From positions 9,240,001 to 9,300,000 of the forward strand of contig CM060734.1 in assembly GCA_030704615.1 (NCBI GenBank): DNA of 60,000 bases. The letters are read 5' to 3'. The notes beneath the pieces are model-generated. The model was not told the origin of the DNA. It made no database searches and saw nothing but the letters and a program-made list of their open reading frames with translations. The stretch comes from Takakia lepidozioides (taxonomy: Eukaryota; Streptophyta; Takakiopsida; Takakiales; Takakiaceae). The translations under genes and the position numbers were made by a program. This document shows positions 21,159-30,895 of the stretch, one piece after another; the first letter of the stretch is position 1; every line of letters begins with the position of its first letter.

Positions 21159-21775
21159 ATGCCACCTCATATGTACCTGTATGATGCGAAAGTTATGATG
21201 CAGAAGGATTCCCAACTTTGTTCATGGTTTAATTTGGCTTGGAACTTGGCAACAGAGAAATTGGGCCCTGATGATATTTTCTATAAGGGACATGAAGCCT
21301 GGAAATACTTACATTGTTCCAAAGTCATTGGCACACCTCTCACCTATACGGCTAAGGAGTTCAGGGCGTTCACTCATTTTGCTTGCACGCGCTTACAACA
21401 AATAATACAGTTTAAGCTTCCCGACATGGTGGGCCAACATTGTATGCCACGCAGGATTCCGGAGAAGCCACTTAAAGTTTGGCCGTTAAAACACTTAAGG
21501 GGGGACGATGATTCTGATACTACTGGTTCTTCAGGGGAATCTTTTGACATGGCAGAGGACTATGCACTCCAGATGGCAGAGAAGAAATGACGGGGATCTC
21601 CTATGCCTGAGAGGTTACCTCGTTATCAACCACAGGAGGGTCAGACATTTCCAGGTAGTGCTCAATCGCCTCCGTCAGCCAGTGACAGGGCTCGAGCTCG
21701 CACATGGAGTCCTTCACGAGACTCTCACCGTCAGAAGGGTGCTCGCTCACAAAGGTTTGCTGATCCTAAACCGTA
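21159..21775 (+). pseudogene. Gag-like ORF of a small LTR element
   Basis: The frame 21159-21590 encodes 143 residues including MYLYDAKVMMQKDSQLCSWF, YTAKEFRAFTHFACTRLQQI and an acidic patch DDDSDTTGSSGES. After a frameshift near 21585 it continues with ARARTWSPSRDSHRQKGARS and a stop, matching 19988-20109. Helical N-terminus plus Arg/Ser-rich tail just before a polypurine tract suggests a Gag-type protein of a non-autonomous LTR element. No pol domains are present. I do not recognise the family. Confidence 0.4.
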
Positions 21776-21814
21776 AACCGTGAGGACACGGCTTTTTGAG
21801 AGAGGGAGGGGTAA

Positions 21815-22310
21815 TGTTAGAGGGCTGCTTGGGACTTAGACGCTTTTACGGGTTCTGTGGGTACCCTTAATTTTTGCGCAGACTTACGGATGGTGGACTG
21901 AGACCAACAGAAGCCTTAGGGGTGACAGGCGCAGGCTTTAAGGGGGGTTAGACAGCCTCACACAGCCTCACACAGTCAGTCACAGCCCGACATAGCCCGA
22001 CACAGCTTTACACAACCAGTCACAGCTCGACACAGCTTGGTACAGCCTGTCACAACGTACATAGGGAACGGTTATCATTGACAGGGAACGTCTGTGTGGG
22101 AACGACATTTGCAGAGGGAACGTGTTACTTCAGGGGTGACAGTTAGTTAGTTAGGTGGTTAGAATAGCTTGCGGGTAGATTAAGCAGGGCGGCAACAGGA
22201 AGGAAATCACTTCTTGAGGAGCGCAACTTAGTGAGGGGAGGAGGAGACGAAACGGAGAGCGGAAACAGTGAAGAGGAGATGATGACTTGATTGAGGCTTA
22301 ATTTATGTTG
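21815..22310 (+). repeat. Probable LTR (second copy)
   Basis: Begins TGTTAGAGGGCTGCTTGGGA after the purine tract GAGAGAGGGAGGGG. Contains a shorter CACAGCC minisatellite (about 21955-22065) than the first copy and a purine-rich 3' part. The right border is approximate. Confidence 0.5.
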
Positions 22311-22740
22311 GCTTAACATTGGAAATGCAATGCTATTTCTCAATCCTGATGCAGACAGGTGCAGCAGTACTCCCTGGTGGATCTACCCACTTAATGTGGT
22401 GGAAATCAAGCCAGAGTTACTAAGAACTAAGAATGGATCCCCGTACGAAGGTTTGGAAGCATGCTTCATGAATGTCCAGATTTCTGTATTAAACCCTGAA
22501 TCCGGGGAATTCCAATTTCAGAAGTATGATAAGAGAAGACTCTTACCTTTCTCTTACACCCAGTACATCCAGTTCCTCTCTAATAGACCCGTGAATCAAT
22601 CCTACAACATAGTGATTTCACAAGCTTTCCAATTCTGTATATTTCCAACAGTGTTAATCTGGCTTGGAAGGAATGTTGTTTGCTCATACATACCCTTGGG
22701 AAGAATGGCTTCAAAACCAGAAAACTATACCGTATATTGA
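22291..22740 (+). CDS. Hypothetical ORF, 149 residues
   Basis: Open frame with a plausible composition: MLFLNPDADRCSSTPWWIY, KPELLRTKNGSPYEGLEACF, ISVLNPESGEFQFQKYDKR and LLPFSYTQYIQFLSNRP. No domain recognised. The first residues overlap the presumed LTR end, so the true start, if it is a gene, may be later or in an upstream exon. It may be a transposon N-terminal domain, but nothing in the sequence proves it. Confidence 0.3.
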   Translation: MRLNLCWLNIGNAMLFLNPDADRCSSTPWWIYPLNVVEIKPELLRTKNGSPYEGLEACFMNVQISVLNPESGEFQFQKYDKRRLLPFSYTQYIQFLSNRPVNQSYNIVISQAFQFCIFPTVLIWLGRNVVCSYIPLGRMASKPENYTVY

Positions 22741-23389
22741 CACGCTTCCTTGAGCAGGGTTCCTTCCCTGGCCTGTTCTTCCCTTTACAAGAGCTCATTG
22801 AAAAATTGAAAGGTATGTTCTACACTCATAAATATATGATTGTATACCTTCTTCATATGTAGCATGCTTTTTTCTTGACCTAGGGAGATGGGATTGTAGA
22901 TTTTTTATCTCTTTGGTTTTTTAGCCAGTGATACAAACTACAAAGAAGAGGGAGAGCTTTTATGAGATTGGGTCTGGTATGCACTCCCTTACGGGGTGAG
23001 TGCATACCACACTCATCCCATAAGGGAATGCCATACCAGGGGCTGGCTGGTGGGATCCCTCTCTCTCCCTCTCTCCCTCTCCCTCTATACAAGGAACTTG
23101 CTTGTATTTTTTCCAAAACCCAGGAAGGCTTGGACTAATTCTGTCTAAACCATATTTTAATTTCATCCATATTGGATGTAATCATGAAAATGGATGAATT
23201 CCATTAAAGAATATTCTCTGATAGCTTGGTTCTTTGGATGATTTTGGTCATGAGAACTAACCCTAATGAAAGCCAGACTCTATTTTGGATGCCATCCCTA
23301 CTGGATGACATCATGATGAAATCAGGGAAGTTCTTTACATCTCATTATCTATTTTTCATCTAATTTGGATGAAATCGTGAAGGTTTGCC
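22741..23389. other. Gene-free; inverted repeat and GGATGNNATC repeats
   Basis: At 22977-23012 TGGTATGCACTC is followed by its complement GAGTGCATACCA across a short loop, and CCATAAGGGAATGCCATACC continues the symmetry to about 23040. A CT-rich tract follows (23058-23085). From 23160 to 23375 a diverged repeat of about 95 bp recurs three times with the words TTGGATGTAATCATGA, TGGATGACATCATGA and TTGGATGAAATCGTGA. Confidence 0.45.
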
Positions 23390-24149
23390 CTATCTCTTCA
23401 TCTGCCCTAAAAATCTGCACGGTACTCGTGCATTTTGATTCTGCTGGAGCTGAGAGATGATGTCAGAGGGTTCATTTAAACACGAATCTTGTGAATTTGA
23501 TGGCCATGGAGAAGCTTTATGACAGCCTGCAAGTGCTCTACCAAGATTCCAGTAATAAGTTGTACTCTTTCTATGCACAATCATGAACTCCTTAGTCAAT
23601 AGTTCAATGGTCTCATTAATGAAGTGACTTCCCTGGTCACTGATAAATTCCAGGGGACAACCAAATCTTGTAAGTATGTTCTCATACAGGAACCTTGCTG
23701 TGGACTTAGCTGTGTTGTCCCTCATAGCTTTAGCTTCCACCCACTTTGTAGTATAATCAGTGGCTGTGATTATATACTTGTTCTGTGTATTTCTGGCTGG
23801 TGGGTTAATTGGTCCAACAAAGTCTAGTCCCCATTTCTGAAATGGTTCAGTAGGCATTGTAGGATGCAAAGCCATCTTCCCGGATCTCTGCAATGGTCCT
23901 AGCCTTTGACACTCATCACAATTCTTGCAATACTTGTGTTCATCCTTGAACAATGTAGGCCACCAGTAACCTGCAAGTAGTATCTTTCTACTGGTAGTCT
24001 CTTCTCCAAAATGGCCTCGAGCCACTCCTTTATGAACTTCCTCCAAAACTTTATTTACTTCATGGTGGTACAAGCATCGTTTAAGTACTCCATCAGGTCC
24101 TAGCTTATACATTCTGCCCCCTATCATAGTGTAAGGTAAAGCCTTGATA
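23390..24149 (-). pseudogene. Gypsy integrase remnant (element 4), interrupted by copy C
   Basis: Encodes the N-terminal His/Cys zinc-binding region of a Ty3/gypsy integrase (HHEVNKVLEEVHKG, HFG, CKNCDECQRLG), then the catalytic core start WGLDFVGPI (first Asp), TATDYTTKWVEA, and FISDQGSHFINE (second Asp). The frame then decays before the expected Glu. Upstream on this strand the reading is cut at 24150 by the terminus of the copy C unit. Integrase joins element cDNA to chromosomal DNA in the nucleus. It is unlike the integrase of element 3, so this is a separate element. Confidence 0.75.
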
Positions 24150-24374
24150 GGGGGCTGCTATTTCATGAGCAGCATGAGCATGAGCGGCATGAGCATGAGT
24201 GGAAAAAAAAAAAGCATGAGCGGGCCGAATTGTGTCCACGGAAATAGGGTTAGGAGGCACGGAAATAGGGTCATGTGGACTCGTCATAGCAATGAAATGC
24301 AACATTTTATTGCAAATTTGGTGGCAAGCCACGTCTATACAAGTGTGTCCTAACTGTCATAGCAGGAATGGGAA

Positions 24375-25891
24375 CTACTCTCCTACACCTTCCAAGGAAC
24401 TTGGCCCTCCTTCTTCCTCATCCCCCTCAACCCCCCCATCCTCCGAGCTCTGTGATGCATCGGTTGCAGTATGCCTCTCAAAAATGTCGTCCTCTCCTTG
24501 GGGGACTGTCCACCTCACCTCCTGGGAATCTTCTGCCTCTTCTCCCCCACTTTCCTCAGCAGAATCCAACACAAATCTACAAGCCCGACGGGCTCTAATA
24601 GCTGTTGCCTCCTCCCTCATCTTCATTTTCTTGAGGCTTGCCTCGTCTAAAATCTGTTGTACACGACTAGGTTCGGAACACCTCCTAATGGACACCGAAG
24701 CAAGCCGGGCAGCATAAGTAGGAAGGATGTAGTCCCTTTCTAGACTAGGCATGAAATCCCCACTGGCAAAAAAAGGCACGTTCCTCCTGCCCATGAACTC
24801 CGGTGTAGACGTCCTTCCTGCCGTACTTGGCATCCTACAGTAAGAACAAATCCACTTCAAGAATGTCAATACCAGCAGAAGCAGAAAGGGTTTTCAATGA
24901 AATAAGAGAGCGAAGGGAGGTGCCTCACAAAATCTGGAGGCAACTTACAATGCGACCACTCACTCGTACACCGGGGGCTCCTCGGCCTCGATCCCAACTT
25001 GTTCCTCCCCCTGCTCCTTCTCGGATTTTTCCTCATCCTCCGAGGATGCCTCTTCCTCTTTCGGCAGACGTTCAGCCGCTGCAAGTTCCGAGTTGTGGAG
25101 GGCAATATCTGGCTCGAAGGCGAACACATGCCTGTCGGACAACGTCCCTGCCCACATTGAAGCACCTGAGGAACAAAGCGGGCGGTTAATAGCTTGCGGC
25201 ATACAATTGCAATCGGGCCAGGGGACAAACTGAGCACGTGAAGGCTTACCCGTGCCGCATGTGAGGTCCAGAATCCGCCCTTGGACATCCGAGCATGTCT
25301 CCATGAGGGTTTGGATGAAAGCAGGGCTCCGGGTCCGGCTGTACCGCCACGGTTTGCCTGTCTTTGTGTCCTTCGGCATACTGGAGTGGGGCACATAGTT
25401 GTAGAGGACATCATAGGTAACAGGGTCCACAACGGCATCAACAAGACGACCGTCGTTGCGGAATTTGAACGTAGACCCTCTCTTCACAAAGCAATATGCC
25501 TCAAACACCAATGTCTGCACATCCAACAAAAGAGGGATCAACTCCGGGATCTTGTTTAGATACACCACAATATGAGGTGAATGCAATAGATTGATAACTT
25601 ACACTTTGGCCCTCTGTTCGCAACCCCTGTGTATTGATGCAAAACCATTTTCTGAGGAGGACTGGGGTGACACTTTTTGGTGTCCACCTTGCCACCGCAT
25701 TCTTTGTGGTCTTCCCTCTTGTGGCAAGGACAACCACACATCCACCGTCATCCAGAAGCATCCCCGCCAGCCCAAACCCGGCTTTCCAGTAGTCCTCAGT
25801 AAACCTGTTCCAGGTGGGCACACCATCCCGGCCCTCTAGCAGCTCCCCATCTGGAATGTCAAGGAGAATCATGTTGCAAGCTCTCTCCACC
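24375..25891 (-). CDS. Copy C: open beta-class amino-methyltransferase-like region and acidic tail
   Basis: Four exons are fully open and in phase: 25891-25603, 25514-25250, 25165-24964 and 24834-24375, each with GT-AG borders. They encode MILLDIPDGELLEG (motif IV position, DPPY replaced by DIPD), a Trp-containing segment YWKAGFGLAGMLLDD, GCVVVLATRG, LLRKWFCINTQGL; then TRSPAFIQTLMETCS and GRILDLTCGTG (motifs X and I); then DRHVFAFEPDIALH (acidic residue after motif I), an acidic run EEEASSEDEEKSEKEQ, and a charged C-terminus ending GVGE. Motif order is that of permuted N6/N4 amino-methyltransferases. Whether it can methylate without DPPY is unclear. It is the best-preserved version of this domain here. 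A poly(A) signal lies at 24311-24306. Confidence 0.7.
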
Positions 25892-26632
25892 TCAACCCCC
25901 CCCCCGAGTGCTCTTGCAATCCGTGCTCACAGCCGTGAAGAATTCCATCATGGCTTCAAAACCAGGGGTGTCTTTAGGCTCTGTACCGGCAGCCCTCTTC
26001 TTGGCTTTCCCCTTCTGCTCCGCTAGAGACTTGCTGTGTGCCACCTTCTTCGCCCTGGCAGCGAGAGCGTCAAGGAAGCTCTCATTGACGCATTGGATGA
26101 TGGTTGGAGGTTCTAGCTTTGGCCTGTGCGTAAATGTCACCGCCGAATACCGCCGTGTAGGCTCGCCCTCAAATGCCAACTTCTTGGCAGAGCCAATCCC
26201 ACTCCGAACTGACTTGGGAACCCGGACGACCGGTGACTGGGTAGTAGCAACAGCAGTCGCAGGACCTTGAACAAAGTCGTCGTCCGAGTCACTCTCTTGG
26301 GTCCCCTCCTGCGCCTCCTCCGATGCCCCGATGGTTTCTGTTTTTTGGGTGTTACTGCACTCACCTGTTTCCTTGTCCTTTTCCTTTGGCCTTTACTCTT
26401 CTCATTCAATTTCTCTTGAATTCCTGCCTGAGCAAGCTCTGCTGCTTTCCTGGAGTTCGCAAGCGCTTTTGCCTTTTTTGCACCCAACGGAGGCAGCGGA
26501 GCCCGGTTTCGTCGGGCCTCAGCATCCAGCTTCAATTGATTGAAACTCGGATGGGTCGAGCGAGCCGGGCGGAAGGTCCACATACCAAGGGCAATCACGC
26601 AAATGTTCCAGATGCCACTCCTTCACAATTGG
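25892..26632 (-). pseudogene. Copy C linker region upstream of the methyltransferase-like domain
   Basis: Carries VKEWHLEHLRDCPWYVDLPP, a Lys/Arg-rich stretch (KRTRKQVSAVTPKKQK), an acidic patch readable in another frame, and PPTIIQCVNESFLDALAAR, which aligns with NESFLSMME in A and NESFLDMME in D. A frameshift near 26330 splits it. At 25910-25919 a run of ten G (minus strand) separates this frame from the methyltransferase frame; copy B has the same ten-G run at the same place. Confidence 0.6.
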
Positions 26633-26639
26633 TCCTTGC

Positions 26640-27126
26640 ATCATTGGCAGTATATGATTCAATTTCTTCAGAACTTTGAGCCTCGGACAGGAGTTACCCA
26701 GGTGAGGGGAGTAGATATAGAAATTACTCCCCAGTACTTGCAGCAATTGTTTGATGTCATCGGGTCATGTGGATGTGGATCAGCACAGGATGTGGATGAT
26801 TGCACAGGACAAGATTGCAGATAGGGAATTTGTTCCAAGAAGGGAGTTTCCTTAAGACTCAAGGTTACGCTTGCCCCAAAGCCGAGTACCCAGGGCTCGA
26901 AGAAGTTGGCCAAAAATTGAACGTTCTCATTGCCATGAAACAGAACCAACAATATTTGCGCAGATCATTCACAGAGGAGATACTAAAAGCTTTGAGGGGA
27001 GATGATGTAGCTTGGGCAGAGTTAATGTACAATGGTCTGGTGGAAGAGATGAAGAGGTTACAGGGTACTGCTGCTAAGTCTCCAATCATTGTGTCTGGCC
27101 CAGTCATTGGCCCCAATTATTCTTGA
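26640..27126 (+). CDS. Uncertain element-derived ORF
   Basis: The plus strand has an open frame 26800-27126 (108 residues: MKQNQQYLRRSFTEEILKAL, WAELMYNGLVEEMKRLQG, SPIIVSGPVIGPNY), preceded in another frame by VRGVDIEITPQYLQQLFDVI. The latter resembles N-terminal domains of plant transposon proteins (VRGxxVxFxPxxIxxxL), but only loosely. It directly follows the truncated end of copy C. Low confidence. Confidence 0.25.
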
Positions 27127-27932
27127 CTCTTGCATACTTGATGCACGAGAACGTAAGGAGGAAGATGGGCAGTGTTTGAGGCAGCAACCATGCAATAGAG
27201 GGAGCAGGGCTCTTCACATGGTGAGGGTGGACTGGGGGGGCAACACCAGTCTAAGAGACAGAAGCAGAATATGACTGTAGTGGCAGATCCACTAACTTCA
27301 GGAAGGAAAACCGCAAGATGAGTTTCAATAGCGGCTTGTGCACGATGGGGCACATCAGCACAGAGGGCTGTTATTACTGGAGCACGACCTTTGGGAGGAA
27401 GAAGAATCCACTTCGGTACCAACAGCCACACAGCCAGTTGAATCAGTGTCTCAGAGGTTCCACAGTTAGTACATGCTGTGAACCAGAGCCTATTGCTCTG
27501 AATGGAGAAAGGTTGACATTCCCTCTACAGAGCAGGCCGTGGCCAGGGAAAATTGAAAGGTGATCTTCTCTATGAAAACTCGCTTGGTAAGGGAACGCAG
27601 TGGACCAGAGGTGCAGAGTTTGTCCAAGGAAATCCCTGCTGTGCATGTGGTTTTCCAAAACCTGTGGCGGAGGTTCCAGGAGTGCTGGAATGTAGGGACT
27701 GCCAGGACGTGGAGGGAAGCGGTGGTCAGGAAGAGGATCTGGTGGGAAACATGGCCTGAATGGTTGGTTGAATTGAAAATCACTCTGTGGAGGATCGGGA
27801 GGAGAAACAACAACAAAGCCCCCCATGATGACCCATAGCAGGGCCATGCTTATGAGTTCCATAAGCAGGACACTCATTTGTTGGGCACTTATGTGAAATC
27901 CCATGTTCCATCACACAATTGGGAAACTTTGA
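27127..27932 (-). other. Decayed element sequence, possibly gag-like on the minus strand
   Basis: On the minus strand 27880-27925 reads CVMEHGISHKCPTNECPAYG, a Cys/His-rich segment, followed in the next frame by a proline-rich stretch (VSPPDPPQSDF, FPPDPLPDHRFPPRPGSP). This would suit a Gag zinc-binding region and linker, but frames change and no other domain supports it. The segment is cut at 27933 by a transposon terminus. Confidence 0.25.
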
Positions 27933-28170
27933 GGGAGGTTTGCTATTCATGAGCATGAGCGGCATGAGCGGCATGAGCGGCATGAGCAGAGTAGTAACAC
28001 AATCGGTTTTCATGAGCAGAAGTACAAATTTCGCAAAAATTAAAAAACAATAAAATAATAATTTAATGCAATGTGTCAGAAAAAACAAATATATTAATCG
28101 GCCCTTGAAGGGAAAATTGCACTTTTTGACAGTTGTGCTCATGATATTCGTCTTCCGCTCATGCCAATTC
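27933..28170 (-). repeat. Transposon terminus with CATGAGCGG tandem repeats
   Basis: Starts GGGAGGTTTGCTATTCATGA, followed by four GCGGCATGA-type units and later GCTCATGATATTC and CCGCTCATGCC (28139-28170). It is clearly related to the ends of copies B and C. The gene lying inward from this end encodes a SWIM zinc finger, not the methyltransferase. The part 28030-28130 is AT-rich and empty. Confidence 0.6.
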
Positions 28171-28315
28171 CCAGCGACATGTGCAAATTATGGCGCGAAT
28201 TCGCGGTATAATAGGGTCCGTAACCTGAAAAAACGGCGACGAGTATTTCGCGGCAATAGGTCTCTCTGGCGAAAAATGGTGCCGAATTCCGCGGCTAAGG
28301 TCCCCTCATGACAGG

Positions 28316-28560
28316 TAATTCGGCGTCATTTTTTCCAGTGCATGTTGGACTTAGCCAGTTTTCGGCCCAAAAAAGAGAAATTCGGCGCCATTTTTCCAGA
28401 CACGGTACCAGTGCATGTGGGACTTAGCCAGTTTTCGGCCCCAAAAAGAGAAATTCGGCGCCATTTTCCCAAACACGGGTACCAGTGGCATGTTGGGACA
28501 TTAGCGAGGTTTTCGGCCCAAAAAGAGAAATTCGGCGCCATTTTCCAGAAATGGCCCCAA
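28316..28560. repeat. Tandem GGCGCC repeats, period about 75-80 bp
   Basis: Three and a half units in one orientation, each with GAAATTCGGCGCCATTTT, a CA-rich part (ACACGGTACCAGTGCATG) and GACTTAGCCAGTTTTCGGCC. The same motifs fill the copy B intron (15600-16030) and 44766-45005, there in alternating orientation. Confidence 0.8.
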
Positions 28561-28706
28561 CAACTGCTTCTGTTGGATCTCAGTTTGAATGGAATATTGC
28601 CTCATTCCAGGAGTTTTGGGGTGCATTTCATTACACTGCAAAAAAAAAAGTCTGAGACAGCAAAATGCATTTGAAAATATCCATATGGAGGATTCCGTTT
28701 GCCCCA

Positions 28707-30395
28707 TCAATGATTTCTGGAATCCCTAAGGAGGAGTTTGTGCAGCTCGTTCACGCTCAACGCCGGTGCATGAATAAAGTCATCAATAGTCACGTTCATC
28801 CTCAACCTCTTCAGGTAAATGTAATACAGATGCTTGCACGGATAATACTTCGAACCCTTCTTTGCTTCCATCAACGAGAAGTCGGTACAGTTGCAAGTCG
28901 GCTCCACTCCAATCGTAATTGTGTATACATCGCGCGTTACAGCCGAGCCGGCCGTTGCCAATCCGATACACACGCCCAAGGCCGGGTGGGGGGGTACGTC
29001 ACGGAGCTCTGAATAGTGCAAGCCATCCCAAGAGCATTGGCAATCCGAGTCTATTCATGCAACTGTTGGGAGGGTGTCGTCTCTTCACTCTTTCCGAATG
29101 CATTGTGGGGAAATGTGCCACCAGAATTGTCCAATCCGTCTCTACTGGAACGAGGCAGTCTGCAATGGCTGGGTCTGGGAACCGGAAATGCGTGGGCCGG
29201 ATGTCTGTGCGTTGCAACCATTCGAAATCCTGCTGCAGATAGAGCATCCGCCTCATTCTGAGAGAGGCTGCAACCCGGTGCAACAGGCCAGACGCCCGGA
29301 GGCTCCGGCATTCCCTGAATCCCGTACTGGGCTTGCCAAATACACAGGTCATTATGTCGTGCCTACAGAACCAAAATGTCTGCGTTGTGGCGTGAGCAAA
29401 TGTGGGAGTCAAAAATCTGCCGCTGAAACAAGGTGCAGGTACAGCACCGTGTGGGTTCCTCCGAACTCATCTCACCACAGCGTGCTCTAGTATCCACCCG
29501 GATGGCGCAACACTTCCCTCGAAATGCCGGCAATGTCCTCGCAATCTCCACTGTGACTCCGACACTCTTGTCTCCACAATGGGAATGTTGTATGCTTTAC
29601 TACAGATGGCTTGTTATGTTGCCGGGGCACGCGCCCTGTGCTCAAAGGAGATGGCGATCTTGAACGTGCAGGACTTCGGTGCTCGACGAGACCTCCTCGG
29701 ACAACATCAACGGACCACGAGGGAGCGTGGCGAATATTTTGTCAGCTCGCCATGAATCCTCTTCTCCGCCAGGTGTCTCGTCAAGTCTTCTGTCTCACTG
29801 GGGGGTATGAACATCTCCTTCCAAATGTGCCTCTTCGCAGCAATGGCGTGTCCGAAGGCCCTCTCGCAAGGCCGCCGCCCACTTCCGAGGATTCTTTGAT
29901 CTGGAGGCAGTCCGCATCAGAATTTCCTGCCTGTCCGGCCCCAAGCCCCACTGTTTCCCTTTCAAGAAACTTGTTGTACCTGCATTGCTGCATAATTGAC
30001 CTCAATATCCTCCGTTGTGGCAGTGAGGATGTCCACCAGATGCGCCGCCAGAGGAGGCACGCCAGGAAAGAGTGCATGATTTGGCCATGTTTGTCGTGGG
30101 CATGTCGGTGTCGGAGTCGGAGACACATTCTTCCTGACATGCACATGTTCAGGTTTACAAGCAAGTTACACTATGGCAAGAATAACATCCACGGGACGCG
30201 AAGTCGTGCAACTCACCTCCCAGCATATAGTCGCCGAAATGGGGAACGATAATGCCACAATGCGAGCCAACTGACCATTGCTCCTGTCGTCCGATTTCCT
30301 TACAGCACCTGACGATGGCCACAAGCCCGTAGGCATGCACAACTGTGGCTATGCCATCAGCCAAGGGTGGGAGCGCGCTTCCACGCAAGGCACAT
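28707..30395 (-). pseudogene. Multi-exon gene ending in a SWIM zinc-finger domain (partial)
   Basis: The last exon (to 28707) encodes VEPTCNCTDFSLMEAKKGSK and YYPCKHLYYIYLKRLRM, then TIDDFIHAPALSVNELHKLL. C-x-C...C-x-H with this spacing is the SWIM signature, found in transposases (Mutator-like and others), kinases and ubiquitin ligases. Upstream, 29551-29365 is Cys-rich (RCCTCTLFQRQIFDSHIC), and 30395-30218 encodes IATVVHAYGLVAIVRCCKEI and IIVPHFGDYMLGG before a donor GTGAGT. Frames change often, so it is either multi-exon or decayed, and the 5' part is lost in the assembly gap. It lies just inside a terminus of the ParB-methyltransferase type, so it may encode the mobilising transposase; that is inference. 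Confidence 0.45.
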
Positions 30396-30895
30396 NNNNN
30401 NNNNNNNNNNNNNNNNNNNNNNNNNNNNNNNNNNNNNNNNNNNNNNNNNNNNNNNNNNNNNNNNNNNNNNNNNNNNNNNNNNNNNNNNNNNNNNNNNNNN
30501 NNNNNNNNNNNNNNNNNNNNNNNNNNNNNNNNNNNNNNNNNNNNNNNNNNNNNNNNNNNNNNNNNNNNNNNNNNNNNNNNNNNNNNNNNNNNNNNNNNNN
30601 NNNNNNNNNNNNNNNNNNNNNNNNNNNNNNNNNNNNNNNNNNNNNNNNNNNNNNNNNNNNNNNNNNNNNNNNNNNNNNNNNNNNNNNNNNNNNNNNNNNN
30701 NNNNNNNNNNNNNNNNNNNNNNNNNNNNNNNNNNNNNNNNNNNNNNNNNNNNNNNNNNNNNNNNNNNNNNNNNNNNNNNNNNNNNNNNNNNNNNNNNNNN
30801 NNNNNNNNNNNNNNNNNNNNNNNNNNNNNNNNNNNNNNNNNNNNNNNNNNNNNNNNNNNNNNNNNNNNNNNNNNNNNNNNNNNNNNNNNNNNNNN
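30396..30895. other. Assembly gap of 500 N
   Basis: Exactly 500 undetermined bases, the size often used as a placeholder. Element 3 integrase sequence on the right and the SWIM gene on the left do not obviously belong together, so the true distance and even the join are uncertain. Confidence 0.99.

Larger units (their letters stand above)
24150..26632 (-). mobile_element. 5'-truncated transposon-like unit with copy C
   Basis: The left end is GGGGGCTGCTATTTCATGAG at 24150, followed by GCAGCATGAGCATGAGCGGC. It sits inside the integrase frame of element 4. Homology with copy B continues to about 26632 (TGAAGGAGTGGCAT) and then stops abruptly, so the ParB part is missing. Loss of the 5' half may be a deletion, abortive insertion or recombination. 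Confidence 0.6.

Noticed and set aside
29611-30252. 213-codon plus-strand open frame
   Set aside because: The opposite strand has exon-like segments with splice borders and a SWIM domain downstream; the plus-strand product is Arg/Ser/Cys-rich without any motif and looks like an antisense shadow.
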